Below are positions 17,401 through 25,631 of a stretch of 64,000 bases of DNA, piece by piece. Position 1 is the first letter of the stretch. Every line of letters begins with the position of its first letter. Under the pieces are notes generated by a model. That model was not told where the DNA came from and did not search any database. It worked only from the letters and a program-made list of their open reading frames with translations. The stretch lies in NCBI GenBank assembly GCA_016208305.1, contig JACQYI010000064.1, forward strand, positions 37,606-101,605, read 5' to 3'. A program made the position numbers and the translations under genes. This DNA comes from Oscillatoriophycideae cyanobacterium NC_groundwater_1537_Pr4_S-0.65um_50_18. GTDB taxonomy: Bacteria; Cyanobacteriota; Cyanobacteriia; Elainellales; Elainellaceae.

Positions 17401-20400
17401 CTAAACCGGGGGTTCGGCAGGCGCTGCGGGTTCAGCAGGAGGAGCAGAGGGCAACACGGGAGATGTCGCCTCTGGGGCTGGAACCTCAGGAGTGGGCACA
17501 ATGGAGGGCTGAGGTGCGGGTGGAGAGGCTATCTCTGACCACAGCGAGTAGCCCAATAGCCCCGCTACTAAACCACTCACGCCTATCAACACTGCCGAGA
17601 AAATCCAGGATGTGCCGCTGCTTTCGGGGCTAACCAAGGCAGGAGGCAAATATCCTTCTCCCTGACCATTTCCCGCAGTGTAGGCTGCCACATCTCGACC
17701 TCCATTGCCGTACTCCGGCTGGCTATATCCCTGATTGACATAAGCTTCAGATGACATATCCCGATCGAATTCTTCGAGTTGGGCTTCGAGCTGCTCTTGT
17801 GAGAGTTCTGAAGAATTCGTCGAGCTTTCCCAAACGGGTTCTATGCTGGGTTCTATGCTGGATTCTGTGAAAATGGGTAAGTCTATTTCTCGACGGGTTT
17901 CGACTTCATCATTCAAGGGGTCAATCCACTCTTCTTCTAAAGCCTGTTCATCAACCGTTGAGGCGACATTAGCTTCTTCCGCAAAATAGTCTTCTGGTTC
18001 GACTGACAAAGAAAGATTGGCAATGTCTTGGTTGAGATCCTGATCTAGCTCCTCATCCAAGGTGCTGAAATCCCTGTCTTCCAAGCTTTGTGTAGCCGTA
18101 AATTCTTCATCCCAATTAGGAAAGTCTGTTGCAGTCTCTTCTGTTTCTGCATCTACGGCGGCATTGACTGCTGCATCTATCGATAGGTCATCCGAATCGA
18201 CCAAAAGGTCATCTACCAAAAAGTCGATCGCTTCTTCGTCGGGCTGGTCAAGCAAGTCAGGGGGGAGATTGAGGAAATCACTATCAAGTTCTAGATCGTT
18301 CTCTAAATCGCTAGAGGCATGGTTGAGATTATTGCCTGAAAAACCTTGTAGGGATGAACCTGTACGGCGATCGTCCAAGAAATCTAAGGGCAGATCGAGA
18401 TCATTATCGTCTGTATTAAAATCATTTGCGTCAGAAAGCTCAGGAACAGGTTGGGAGGCTGTCTCAGCTGTAGTTGTCAGATCCTCATCGTTTGCATCTA
18501 AAAATTCAATGCCCAAATCATCCGGTGAAGTCTCATGCATGAGACTCGCTAACGGCTCATCGGGTGTGTTGTCCGAAAAATCAGAAAAGTCGAGCAGATC
18601 AGGGGAAGCATCGGCTTCAGCAGATTCCAGAGAGTCGATCGCCAATGAATTCTCAACAGCGTTATCCAATGGGCTATCGTCAAGGTCACTGAGGAATTCT
18701 GTCGGTAAGTCAGCAATGGCGTTGTCAATGAGTGTGTCGTCACTCAAAACCTCATCACTAAATAGATCCTCTTGCATCTGCCCTGAGTCCTCTAAGAAAG
18801 GATCAGGTTCTTCCCCTAGATCTTCTAGAGACAGAGTTGCCAGAAGATCGGCTTCATCTAAGATTGATTCTTCAGAATCGTGCTCCAGCGGCTCTTGAAA
18901 GAGTGATTCAGAAGGGTCACTCAATGGATCATCTGACGCATCCAAAGAGAACTCTTCTGATGCAATCGGTAGGTCTGCGGCGATTGGATCTTCAGAAAAT
19001 AGATTGCCAGAGGGCAAGTCTAGCAAGATGGCATTGTCATCGCTTAGATCGGCTGGATTATCTTGAAGCGGCTCGTCAAAGAGCAATAGATCATCCACCT
19101 CAGAGGTTGATTCTTGCAGGGAATCACCCAAGGCTGCGAGCGATAGGTCAGTATCTAGCTCTGATTCCAGTTCTAGCTCTGACTGCTCTAAAAATAAGTC
19201 AGGCTCGTCAGACAATAGATCGATCGGTTCTTCGGGCAAAAGCTGCTCAGCAAATAGATCTTCTGACGGGTCTGAAGCTTCTGTGCGATCGAACAATGGC
19301 TCCTCTTCTAACTCAAAAGAATGCTCGTCAGTTTCTGCCCAAAGGTTATCAAGCTGCTCTTCTAATAAGGGCAAAGGCAGATCCTGCTGAGGTTCTAAAG
19401 TTGGCTCGGTCACAGGCTCCGTCGTTTGGGCGATCGGGTCTACTGTAGGGTCTCCAAAGACATACTCGATCGGGTCTTCAGTCAAGCCTTGCAGATCTTC
19501 TGTAAACAAAGGATCGGAGAGAGGTTGCAGCTCATCTTCAGCTCCTGCTGGAGACGAAAACTCCTCTAATCCTGTGGGAGTTTCATTCAATTCAGCGAAG
19601 AAATCAGGCTCAGCCAGTGGGTCAGCCAGTGGGTCAGTTGATGATTCTGCTTCTGCCAGCCAGCTATCTGCCGATTCTGAGGTGCTTTCGGTGAATGATA
19701 GATCAGAGTCTAGTAAGTCAGGCTGAGGTTCTAAAGAGGCTTCAGAAGTTTCATTCAATTCAGCGAAGAAATCAGGCACAGCTAGGGGGTCAGCCAGTGG
19801 GTCAGTCGATAGTTCTGCTTCTGCTAGCCAGCTATCTGCCGATTCTGAGGTGCTTTCGGTGAATGAGAGATCAGAGTCCAGTAAGTCAGGCTGGAGATCT
19901 GCTGATTCTTCGGAGAACAAATCTGCGATCGCTGTATCGGCTGGTGTTTCTTCAGTCGGCCAATCTAGAGAAAAATCAGAAGACTCTTCAGTCAATAAAT
20001 CCTGCAATGAATCTGCTGGTTCAGAGGCGTCGTCGGCCAATAAATCCTGGAATGAATCCTCTAGTGCTGGCGTTTCGCTAAATTCACTCACGTCAGGGAT
20101 AGTGACGTCAGGGATGGCGACATCGGGGATGGACACATCAGGGATGGACACATCCGGAATGGTGATATCAGTCTCGAAGTTGGATGAGGAGTCTGCAAAC
20201 AAATCTAGAGCAGAATCTACGTCCGAATCTGCCGTTTCAGATGAATCACTCAAAGCCAGATCAAATGAGCCGTCAGGTTCATCTAGAAACAGATCGGTGG
20301 TGAGTTCAGTCTCAGGTTCGGCATCCAGATCGATCGCGGCTGCATCTAAAAAGAAATCTGTTTCAGAATCCCTGTCAGATTCAGCGATCGAGACAGGAGC

Positions 20401-21471
20401 ATCGTCTGAAAATAGATCTTGAGTCGGCAGCTCCAACGAGTCCTCTGAAGAGGGTTCCTCACCAAATAGATCGTCCATGCTGGTGAAGTCGGGCGATAAG
20501 TCTGCGTCGATCAAGTCAGCCGTCGGTGTTGCAGCGGCATCTGATTCTTCTGCTGCAAACAAGTCTGCTATTTCAGTAGAGGAATTTCTTTCGGGAAGCT
20601 CATCGGGGACGCTGGAGACTTCTGGGGCTTCTTCTGCAAATAAATCCTGAAACTCGGCCTCAGAGATTGGCTCTTCAGCATCCAAAGACAGGTCAAAATC
20701 TTGCGATGGTTCGGCAGATTGCTCTGCCCAAAGGCTTGCAAGCTGCGCTTCTAGCTGCTGCTGCTCAGGATCAGTGCTGAGAGGCTGTGGCACATCGGTC
20801 GGTTCTTCAAAGTCTAGCCCTGCAAAATCTAATGTGTCGGGTAAGGATTCTGGCAGCGCCGTATCTTCAGCAAATTCGTTAAACAAAAGCGGCGATTCCT
20901 CTGGGGCGATCGCCAAGGCGTCTTCGAGTGACGGCTCTCCCAGCAGCGCATCCTCTAACAGCAAGTCCTCTGACTCTGTGCGGTAGGGTGCAGGCTCTTC
21001 TAGAGGAGACTCTTCTAAACTAGAGAGATCAATCCCCAAATCGGTATCTGCTGCCAGTAGATCAGCACTCAGATCGGTCTGCCCATCTGGATCTGCGATT
21101 AGATCAGGCTCTACTGTTCGATCTGCTGGGTCTGGATCGACTGCAACCGCCAGTTCGGTGTCTAGATCGGGCATTGCGATCGCTAAATCTAGCTCTTGCA
21201 TCCAGGCAGGCAGCATTGCCCCGCTTTGCTGACCCACAATGCGAACAAATCGAATCGATTCAACGCCCAAGTTGGCAATTCCTTTCTGGACAAATGCCGT
21301 CAGGGCTTCGCGACTGGGAACTCGCTCAGCTTCCAGAACAACCTCTAATAGGTCTTCCTGACGCTCGACGGTAGCCGTCATACCCCTGGGCTGAAGCGAT
21401 TGATTCATCAAGAGGGCGATCGCCTCTGGATCTCCCTGCTTGGCTAGTTCTAAAATATGTGGCTGTGTCAT
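17401..21471 (-). CDS. Very long acidic repeat protein with C-terminal membrane anchor
   Basis: 1356 residues from the ATG that gives MTQPHILELAKQGDPEAIA; an in-frame ATG 25 codons upstream is possible. Residues about 1-100 form a folded domain (AIALLMNQSLQPRGMT...ALTAFVQKGIANLGV) that I recall as a recurrent N-terminal module of cyanobacterial proteins. About 110-1270 is disordered, extremely Asp/Glu/Ser/Leu rich, with some fifteen DLF[A/S/G/L][D/E][D/E]-like motifs. It includes five IPDV(S/A/T) repeats near 20090-20165 and a 56-residue duplication. One transmembrane helix (WIFSAVLIGVSGLVAGLLGY) and a Pro/Ala/Glu tail end it. Function unknown; the layout suggests a membrane-tethered multivalent scaffold. 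Confidence 0.8.
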   Translation of the reverse strand: MTQPHILELAKQGDPEAIALLMNQSLQPRGMTATVERQEDLLEVVLEAERVPSREALTAFVQKGIANLGVESIRFVRIVGQQSGAMLPAWMQELDLAIAMPDLDTELAVAVDPDPADRTVEPDLIADPDGQTDLSADLLAADTDLGIDLSSLEESPLEEPAPYRTESEDLLLEDALLGEPSLEDALAIAPEESPLLFNEFAEDTALPESLPDTLDFAGLDFEEPTDVPQPLSTDPEQQQLEAQLASLWAEQSAEPSQDFDLSLDAEEPISEAEFQDLFAEEAPEVSSVPDELPERNSSTEIADLFAAEESDAAATPTADLIDADLSPDFTSMDDLFGEEPSSEDSLELPTQDLFSDDAPVSIAESDRDSETDFFLDAAAIDLDAEPETELTTDLFLDEPDGSFDLALSDSSETADSDVDSALDLFADSSSNFETDITIPDVSIPDVSIPDVAIPDVTIPDVSEFSETPALEDSFQDLLADDASEPADSLQDLLTEESSDFSLDWPTEETPADTAIADLFSEESADLQPDLLDSDLSFTESTSESADSWLAEAELSTDPLADPLAVPDFFAELNETSEASLEPQPDLLDSDLSFTESTSESADSWLAEAESSTDPLADPLAEPDFFAELNETPTGLEEFSSPAGAEDELQPLSDPLFTEDLQGLTEDPIEYVFGDPTVDPIAQTTEPVTEPTLEPQQDLPLPLLEEQLDNLWAETDEHSFELEEEPLFDRTEASDPSEDLFAEQLLPEEPIDLLSDEPDLFLEQSELELESELDTDLSLAALGDSLQESTSEVDDLLLFDEPLQDNPADLSDDNAILLDLPSGNLFSEDPIAADLPIASEEFSLDASDDPLSDPSESLFQEPLEHDSEESILDEADLLATLSLEDLGEEPDPFLEDSGQMQEDLFSDEVLSDDTLIDNAIADLPTEFLSDLDDSPLDNAVENSLAIDSLESAEADASPDLLDFSDFSDNTPDEPLASLMHETSPDDLGIEFLDANDEDLTTTAETASQPVPELSDANDFNTDDNDLDLPLDFLDDRRTGSSLQGFSGNNLNHASSDLENDLELDSDFLNLPPDLLDQPDEEAIDFLVDDLLVDSDDLSIDAAVNAAVDAETEETATDFPNWDEEFTATQSLEDRDFSTLDEELDQDLNQDIANLSLSVEPEDYFAEEANVASTVDEQALEEEWIDPLNDEVETRREIDLPIFTESSIEPSIEPVWESSTNSSELSQEQLEAQLEEFDRDMSSEAYVNQGYSQPEYGNGGRDVAAYTAGNGQGEGYLPPALVSPESSGTSWIFSAVLIGVSGLVAGLLGYSLWSEIASPPAPQPSIVPTPEVPAPEATSPVLPSAPPAEPAAPAEPPV
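19580..19893. repeat. 168-bp-period internal duplication in acidic protein gene
   Basis: The segment 19580-19725 recurs at 19748-19893 with only a few differences, a period of 168 bases (56 codons). Both copies encode ESADSWLAEAE...DPLADPLA-type sequence in frame. The small divergence suggests a recent duplication. Confidence 0.85.
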
Positions 21472-21675
21472 AACTCTATTTAGCTCATCAACTGTTTTGC
21501 TTAATTTTTGCTTTACAATCTTGGCATTGGCTTGTTTTGCTCCCATTTAGCGCTGGTTTATTTCAGCTTACTGATATAGATCTGATATTTATCATTGATA
21601 TCTAGATTGATGTCTAGAGATTAATATTCATTAGATCTCCAGTTCACTGGCAGCCTTTGGTCTAAGCCTAATCAT

Positions 21676-21796
21676 CAGCCCGATACAGATTAGTCTGATA
21701 TAGGTGTACCTAAATATAGGTCAGCTCGATACAGGTCAGCCCGATGCAAGTTAGCTCGATATAGGTTAGCTCGATATAGGCCAGCCTGATACACAT
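21676..21796. repeat. Eight degenerate 15-bp tandem repeats in divergent promoter region
   Basis: Units such as CAGCTCGATACAGGT, CAGCCCGATGCAAGT, TAGCTCGATATAGGT and TAGCTCGATATAGGC follow head to tail; seven are 15 bases and one is 16. They fill the space between the acidic-protein gene (-) and the GH57 gene (+). They could be a decayed minisatellite or an array of regulator sites. Confidence 0.75.
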
Positions 21797-21864
21797 AGTT
21801 TGCCCAATAGGTCTCCCAATAGTTTGTCTAGCAGTTTGTTCAGCCTCTTATTTCCTGCACACTT

Positions 21865-23454
21865 ATGAGTATTGGTTATCTTGCCCTCGTTCTCCATGCC
21901 CATCTGCCCTTCGTCAGACATCCAGAAAGCGACTATGTCTTAGAAGAGGAGTGGCTATTCGAGGCAATTATAGAAACATACATCCCCTTGCTTCATGTCT
22001 TTGAGGGACTCAAGCAAGACGGTGTAGATTTCAAGATAACCATGAGCATGACCCCTCCTCTGGTGTCGATGCTGCGCGACCCATTGCTTCAAGATCGGTT
22101 TGATCACCACTTGGCTCAGCTCCAAGAGTTAACCGAGAGAGAAATAGGTCATAACGCTCAAAATGGGCACCTCCGATATTTGGCAGAATTTTATGCCACT
22201 GAGTCTAACAAGGTCAGGCAAACTTGGGAGCGCTATCAGCGAGATTTGGTAGGAGCCTTCAAGCAGTTTCAGGACAGCAACAACCTGGAAATCATTACCT
22301 GCGGTGCGACTCACGGCTACTTTCCCTTAATGAAAATGTATCCACAGGCAGTCTGGGCGCAAATCCAGGTGGCCTGTGAGCATTATGAAGAGAACTTTGG
22401 TCGTCCGCCTGTGGGCATGTGGCTCCCCGAATGTGCCTACTATGACGGCGTAGAGCGCCTGATTGCAGATGCAGGCATTCGCTACTTTCTCACCGATGGT
22501 CATGGGGTGCTGTATGCACGTCCTCGCCCCCGCTTTGGGACTTACTCTCCCATCTTTACAGAAACTGGAGTGGCAGTCTTTGGACGCGATCATGAGTCTT
22601 CGCAGCAGGTATGGTCATCGGAAGTTGGCTATCCAGGTGCGCCTGAATACCGTGAGTTTTACCGCGATTTGGGCTGGGATGCGGAATACGAATACATCAA
22701 GCCCTATGTCATGCCCAACGGACAGCGCAAGAATACGGGCATCAAATACCACAAAATTACAGGTAAAGGGCTGAGCCTCAGCGAAAAAAATCTTTACGAT
22801 CCTTACTGGGCTAAAGAGAAAGCTGCTGACCATGCTGAAGACTTTATGCGCAATCGGGTGCAGCAGGTTGAGCATCTACATGGCATTATGCAGCGTCCGC
22901 CGATCATTGTTTCTCCTTATGATGCAGAGCTGTTTGGTCACTGGTGGTATGAAGGGCCGTGGTTTATTGACTATCTGTTCCGTAAAACCTGGTTTGACCA
23001 AAGCACCTATGAAATGACGCATTTGGCAGATTACCTGCAAAAGCATCCCACGCAACAGGTCTGCCGTCCGGCGCAGTCGAGCTGGGGCTTTCGAGGCTTT
23101 CATGAATATTGGCTCAACGAAACCAACTCTTGGATCTACCCGCATTTGCACAAGGCGGCAGAGCGGATGATTGAGCTGTCTAAGCGAGAGCCTGTAGATG
23201 AGCTAGAGTGGCGATCGCTCAATCAGGCTGCCCGCGAGCTGCTGCTGGCGCAGTCTTCTGACTGGGCGTTCATCATGCGAACGGGCACAATGGTGCCTTA
23301 TGCCGTCCGCCGGACAAAATCTCACCTACAGCGGTTTAACAAGCTTTGGGAAGACATCTTGCAGGAAAAAATTGATTCGGGCTGGCTAGAAAAAGTCGAA
23401 GCGATCGATAATGTGTTTCCTTCCCTTAACTATCGGGTTTACCGACCCTTGTAG
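21865..23454 (+). CDS. Glycoside hydrolase family 57 protein (glucan branching-enzyme type)
   Basis: 529 residues. GH57 motifs in order: LHAHLPFVRHPE (motif 1), a GATHGYFPL segment (motif 2), WLPECAYYDG containing the nucleophile Glu (motif 3), and the acid/base Asp in SPYDAELFGHWWYEGP (motif 4). The C-terminal helical domain with WRSLNQAARELLLAQSSDWAF is characteristic of the GH57 1,4-alpha-glucan branching enzymes, so a role in glycogen structure is likely. Some cyanobacterial homologues are only weakly active, so alpha-glucan hydrolase or transferase activity remains possible. Complete with no unusual gaps. Confidence 0.9.
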   Translation: MSIGYLALVLHAHLPFVRHPESDYVLEEEWLFEAIIETYIPLLHVFEGLKQDGVDFKITMSMTPPLVSMLRDPLLQDRFDHHLAQLQELTEREIGHNAQNGHLRYLAEFYATESNKVRQTWERYQRDLVGAFKQFQDSNNLEIITCGATHGYFPLMKMYPQAVWAQIQVACEHYEENFGRPPVGMWLPECAYYDGVERLIADAGIRYFLTDGHGVLYARPRPRFGTYSPIFTETGVAVFGRDHESSQQVWSSEVGYPGAPEYREFYRDLGWDAEYEYIKPYVMPNGQRKNTGIKYHKITGKGLSLSEKNLYDPYWAKEKAADHAEDFMRNRVQQVEHLHGIMQRPPIIVSPYDAELFGHWWYEGPWFIDYLFRKTWFDQSTYEMTHLADYLQKHPTQQVCRPAQSSWGFRGFHEYWLNETNSWIYPHLHKAAERMIELSKREPVDELEWRSLNQAARELLLAQSSDWAFIMRTGTMVPYAVRRTKSHLQRFNKLWEDILQEKIDSGWLEKVEAIDNVFPSLNYRVYRPL

Positions 23455-23528
23455 CCCTTGGCATCAAAGTAACGGAACAGCCAGAATGAAAGCAAGTCGC
23501 TTGGGCAATTTACGCTAGAGGATTAGCC

Positions 23529-23804
23529 ATGCATCTTTTGCCAATCGTTTTAGTCGCTGTTCCAGTCGCTTGGGGAATTGCAGCCTCCTGTCGCGATCTG
23601 CTGAAAGTTCGCAGTACTGGCTGGAACTTGCAACCCGGTCAGCCATCAGAAAGCTTGCCTAGTGCCGCAGCGGAGCCGCTGGGATACATTGAGCCAGGTG
23701 CAGATCTTAAATCTGCGGTTCATGCGGTTAGCGAGAGCGTTCATACAGCAGAGGTTGGGATTGGCTCAGCGATCGAACAGATAGGGCACTTCCTCCACCA
23801 CTAG
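23529..23804 (+). CDS. Small protein with N-terminal membrane helix, unknown
   Basis: 91 residues, preceded by a Shine-Dalgarno (GAGGA) 7 bases before the ATG. A hydrophobic N-terminus (LLPIVLVAVPVAWGIAASC) is followed by a polar segment and an amphipathic helix (SAVHAVSESVHTAEVGIGSAIEQIGHF). I do not recognise the family. It follows the GH57 gene by 75 bases and may share its transcript. Confidence 0.6.
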   Translation: MHLLPIVLVAVPVAWGIAASCRDLLKVRSTGWNLQPGQPSESLPSAAAEPLGYIEPGADLKSAVHAVSESVHTAEVGIGSAIEQIGHFLHH

Positions 23805-23877
23805 CGTCAGGCAGATCGATAGGTTAAGTGTGGCGGTCGGTGTGGCGGCTAATCGGGACGATTAGCCGCCACGTTGC

Positions 23878-24705
23878 TCAAGCCAAATGCCGCTGAAAAA
23901 ACGCTAGGGTGATCGCCCAGGCTTCATCTGAGGCCGCAGCATTGTAATTTTCTCGGCGATCGCTAAAGAACCCGTGAGCGGCACCGGGAAACACATTAAT
24001 GGCATAGCGCTTTTTATGGGTAGACAACGCCAGCGCAATCCGCTCATGCTCATCAGGGGCAATGGACTGATCTTCTGCGCCATAAAGCAGCATGATGGGT
24101 GATGCGATCGCAGGCGTCAGGTCGATCAGCGACTTTCGTCCGAGGGGGTCAGGGTTAGCTGCGATGCCGCCTCCATAAAAGGAAACGCCTGCCTTGATCT
24201 TGTCAGTATGGGTGGCACTCGCCAGATAGACAAATCGCCCCCCCATGCAAAAGCCGATCGCGCCTACTGCACCTGGTTTGACTTCTGTGCGACCTGCCAA
24301 AAATGTTAGTCCTTCACCAAACTCCGTCATCACCTTGTCGTCGGTTAGGGTTTTGAGTTTAGCCACTGCACCTTGAACGTTGGTGTATTCAAACACCTCG
24401 CCATAGTAAAAGTCAGGAGCGAGGGCAGCATAACCTGCCTGAGCTAGGCGATCGCAAACGCTTTTGACGTACTCATTCAGGCCAAAAGCCTCCATGATGA
24501 CGATGACAGCCGGATAGGTTTCTGTCCCACTCGGACGAACATAGTAGCCTTTGAGGTTGCCTGCTAGCGTTACCGTTTCACCGGGCGCTGTGGGCAAGGC
24601 GGGCACTGTGGGCAAAGCGGCGATCGCTTTCTGGTCGTCTGCTCGGGTGAACAGGGTCGCTGCGGCGATGCCCGATGAAGCCATCAACAGATCACGTCTT
24701 TTCAT
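23878..24705 (-). CDS. Exported dienelactone hydrolase-family protein
   Basis: 275 residues. The N-terminus MKRRDLLMASSGIAAATLF has a twin-arginine-like RRDLL motif, so Tat export is likely. The alpha/beta hydrolase has the DLH triad: Cys in GFCMGG, Asp in YGAEDQSI, His in AAHGFF. DLH-type enzymes open lactone or ester bonds; the natural substrate here is unknown. Complete. Confidence 0.9.
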   Translation of the reverse strand: MKRRDLLMASSGIAAATLFTRADDQKAIAALPTVPALPTAPGETVTLAGNLKGYYVRPSGTETYPAVIVIMEAFGLNEYVKSVCDRLAQAGYAALAPDFYYGEVFEYTNVQGAVAKLKTLTDDKVMTEFGEGLTFLAGRTEVKPGAVGAIGFCMGGRFVYLASATHTDKIKAGVSFYGGGIAANPDPLGRKSLIDLTPAIASPIMLLYGAEDQSIAPDEHERIALALSTHKKRYAINVFPGAAHGFFSDRRENYNAAASDEAWAITLAFFQRHLA

Positions 24706-24805
24706 AAAAATTGAGCGGAATAGCGGTAGACGTTGATTCTACCGCTAAGGCTCCTCTATTGTCGGCTCTTAGAGACTCTAACGAACCCAGAGACAGCGCT
24801 CCAGC

Positions 24806-24964
24806 CTACTTGTCTTCTTTGGCCTTAGGTTTTCCATCTTTGTCAATGACGACGACAATCACGCGATCGCCGCTATCTTTGGGCGGTTCAGACGGCTTTC
24901 CGTCTTTTTTATTCAGCAAGGGAGAGCAAAACATGGCGGCAAGACCCAGGAAAAGTAGTTCCAT
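24806..24964 (-). CDS. Small membrane protein, 52 residues
   Basis: Reads MELLFLGLAAMFCSPLLNKK, then a charged stretch with DRVIVVVIDKDGKPKAK. One short hydrophobic N-terminal helix is followed by a soluble tail. Codon use matches its neighbours and a weak AGGAT lies upstream. The opposite-strand frame over the same bases has no protein-like features. It probably belongs to the many conserved short cyanobacterial membrane proteins of unknown role. Confidence 0.55.
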   Translation of the reverse strand: MELLFLGLAAMFCSPLLNKKDGKPSEPPKDSGDRVIVVVIDKDGKPKAKEDK

Positions 24965-25631
24965 AATCAGTGATCATCCTGTAAAAAAATGCAGCTTGAA
25001 CTGAGATGCCTTGCACAAACGTGGGCTAGACGTTTGAACGCAAACAACTAGAGACAATTGATGAAAGTAAGAAATTATGAGCGTTGGGAAATAATCAGTG
25101 CAGGACTGGGACTGAACACGCTAGGGAACACATCCGACCTGAGTAGGCTTAAGCCTCGATACTGATAAAGACCTGCTGATAGAAACCACCCCTTTGATAT
25201 CCTCGAAAGATATCACCATAAAGATAGCATGAATTGATATCGGAGAGCGAATATTTATTTCAGCTACGATAATCCGCTGGCTTCTTGCCCTATGTCTCTG
25301 GGCTAGCAGGCGATCGTCTGAGCTATTGGAGCACCTTGACTCAAGGCCATGAAAACCTGAAGCGATCGCTCCAAATCCGTAAATTCAGATACTTGAGCCT
25401 TCCTACCCCTGTTCTAAACTGGTGCCTCTAGGGGATACTTGCTTGCAACTTAGAGTTGATAGGGGCGCAGTTTCCCTCAACCTTGAGGGTGAACCACTCA
25501 GCTTGAGCCGTTTAGCGCAACTCAGCAAACTGCTACAATCCAGCTAATCTAGACGATATTTTGGGATAGGTTACACTCGTTCCAAAGTCTGTTGTTTTTT
25601 CTGCTAATCACTTCATGTCTGTTGACCCTTC
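24965..25631. other. Long intergenic region, no gene seen
   Basis: 667 bases upstream of the peptide-transport ATPase. It holds two short inverted repeats (AAACGTGGGCTAGACGTTT near 25018-25036 and GATATCCTCGAAAGATATC near 25195-25213). No RNA gene or convincing frame is visible. Confidence 0.5.

Noticed and set aside
18062..18898. 278-residue plus-strand frame opposite the acidic protein
   Set aside because: Ser/Lys-rich composition is just the antisense of Asp/Glu/Ser codons; no ribosome site and no motif.
19850..20422. 190-residue plus-strand frame opposite the acidic protein
   Set aside because: Same cause as above: the reverse of an acidic low-complexity gene stays open by composition.
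21676..21796. CRISPR array
   Set aside because: Repeats are 15 bases, adjacent with no spacers, and no cas genes are in the window.
24711..25004. 97-residue plus-strand frame
   Set aside because: Overlaps the better-supported 52-residue minus-strand protein and has no protein-like character.
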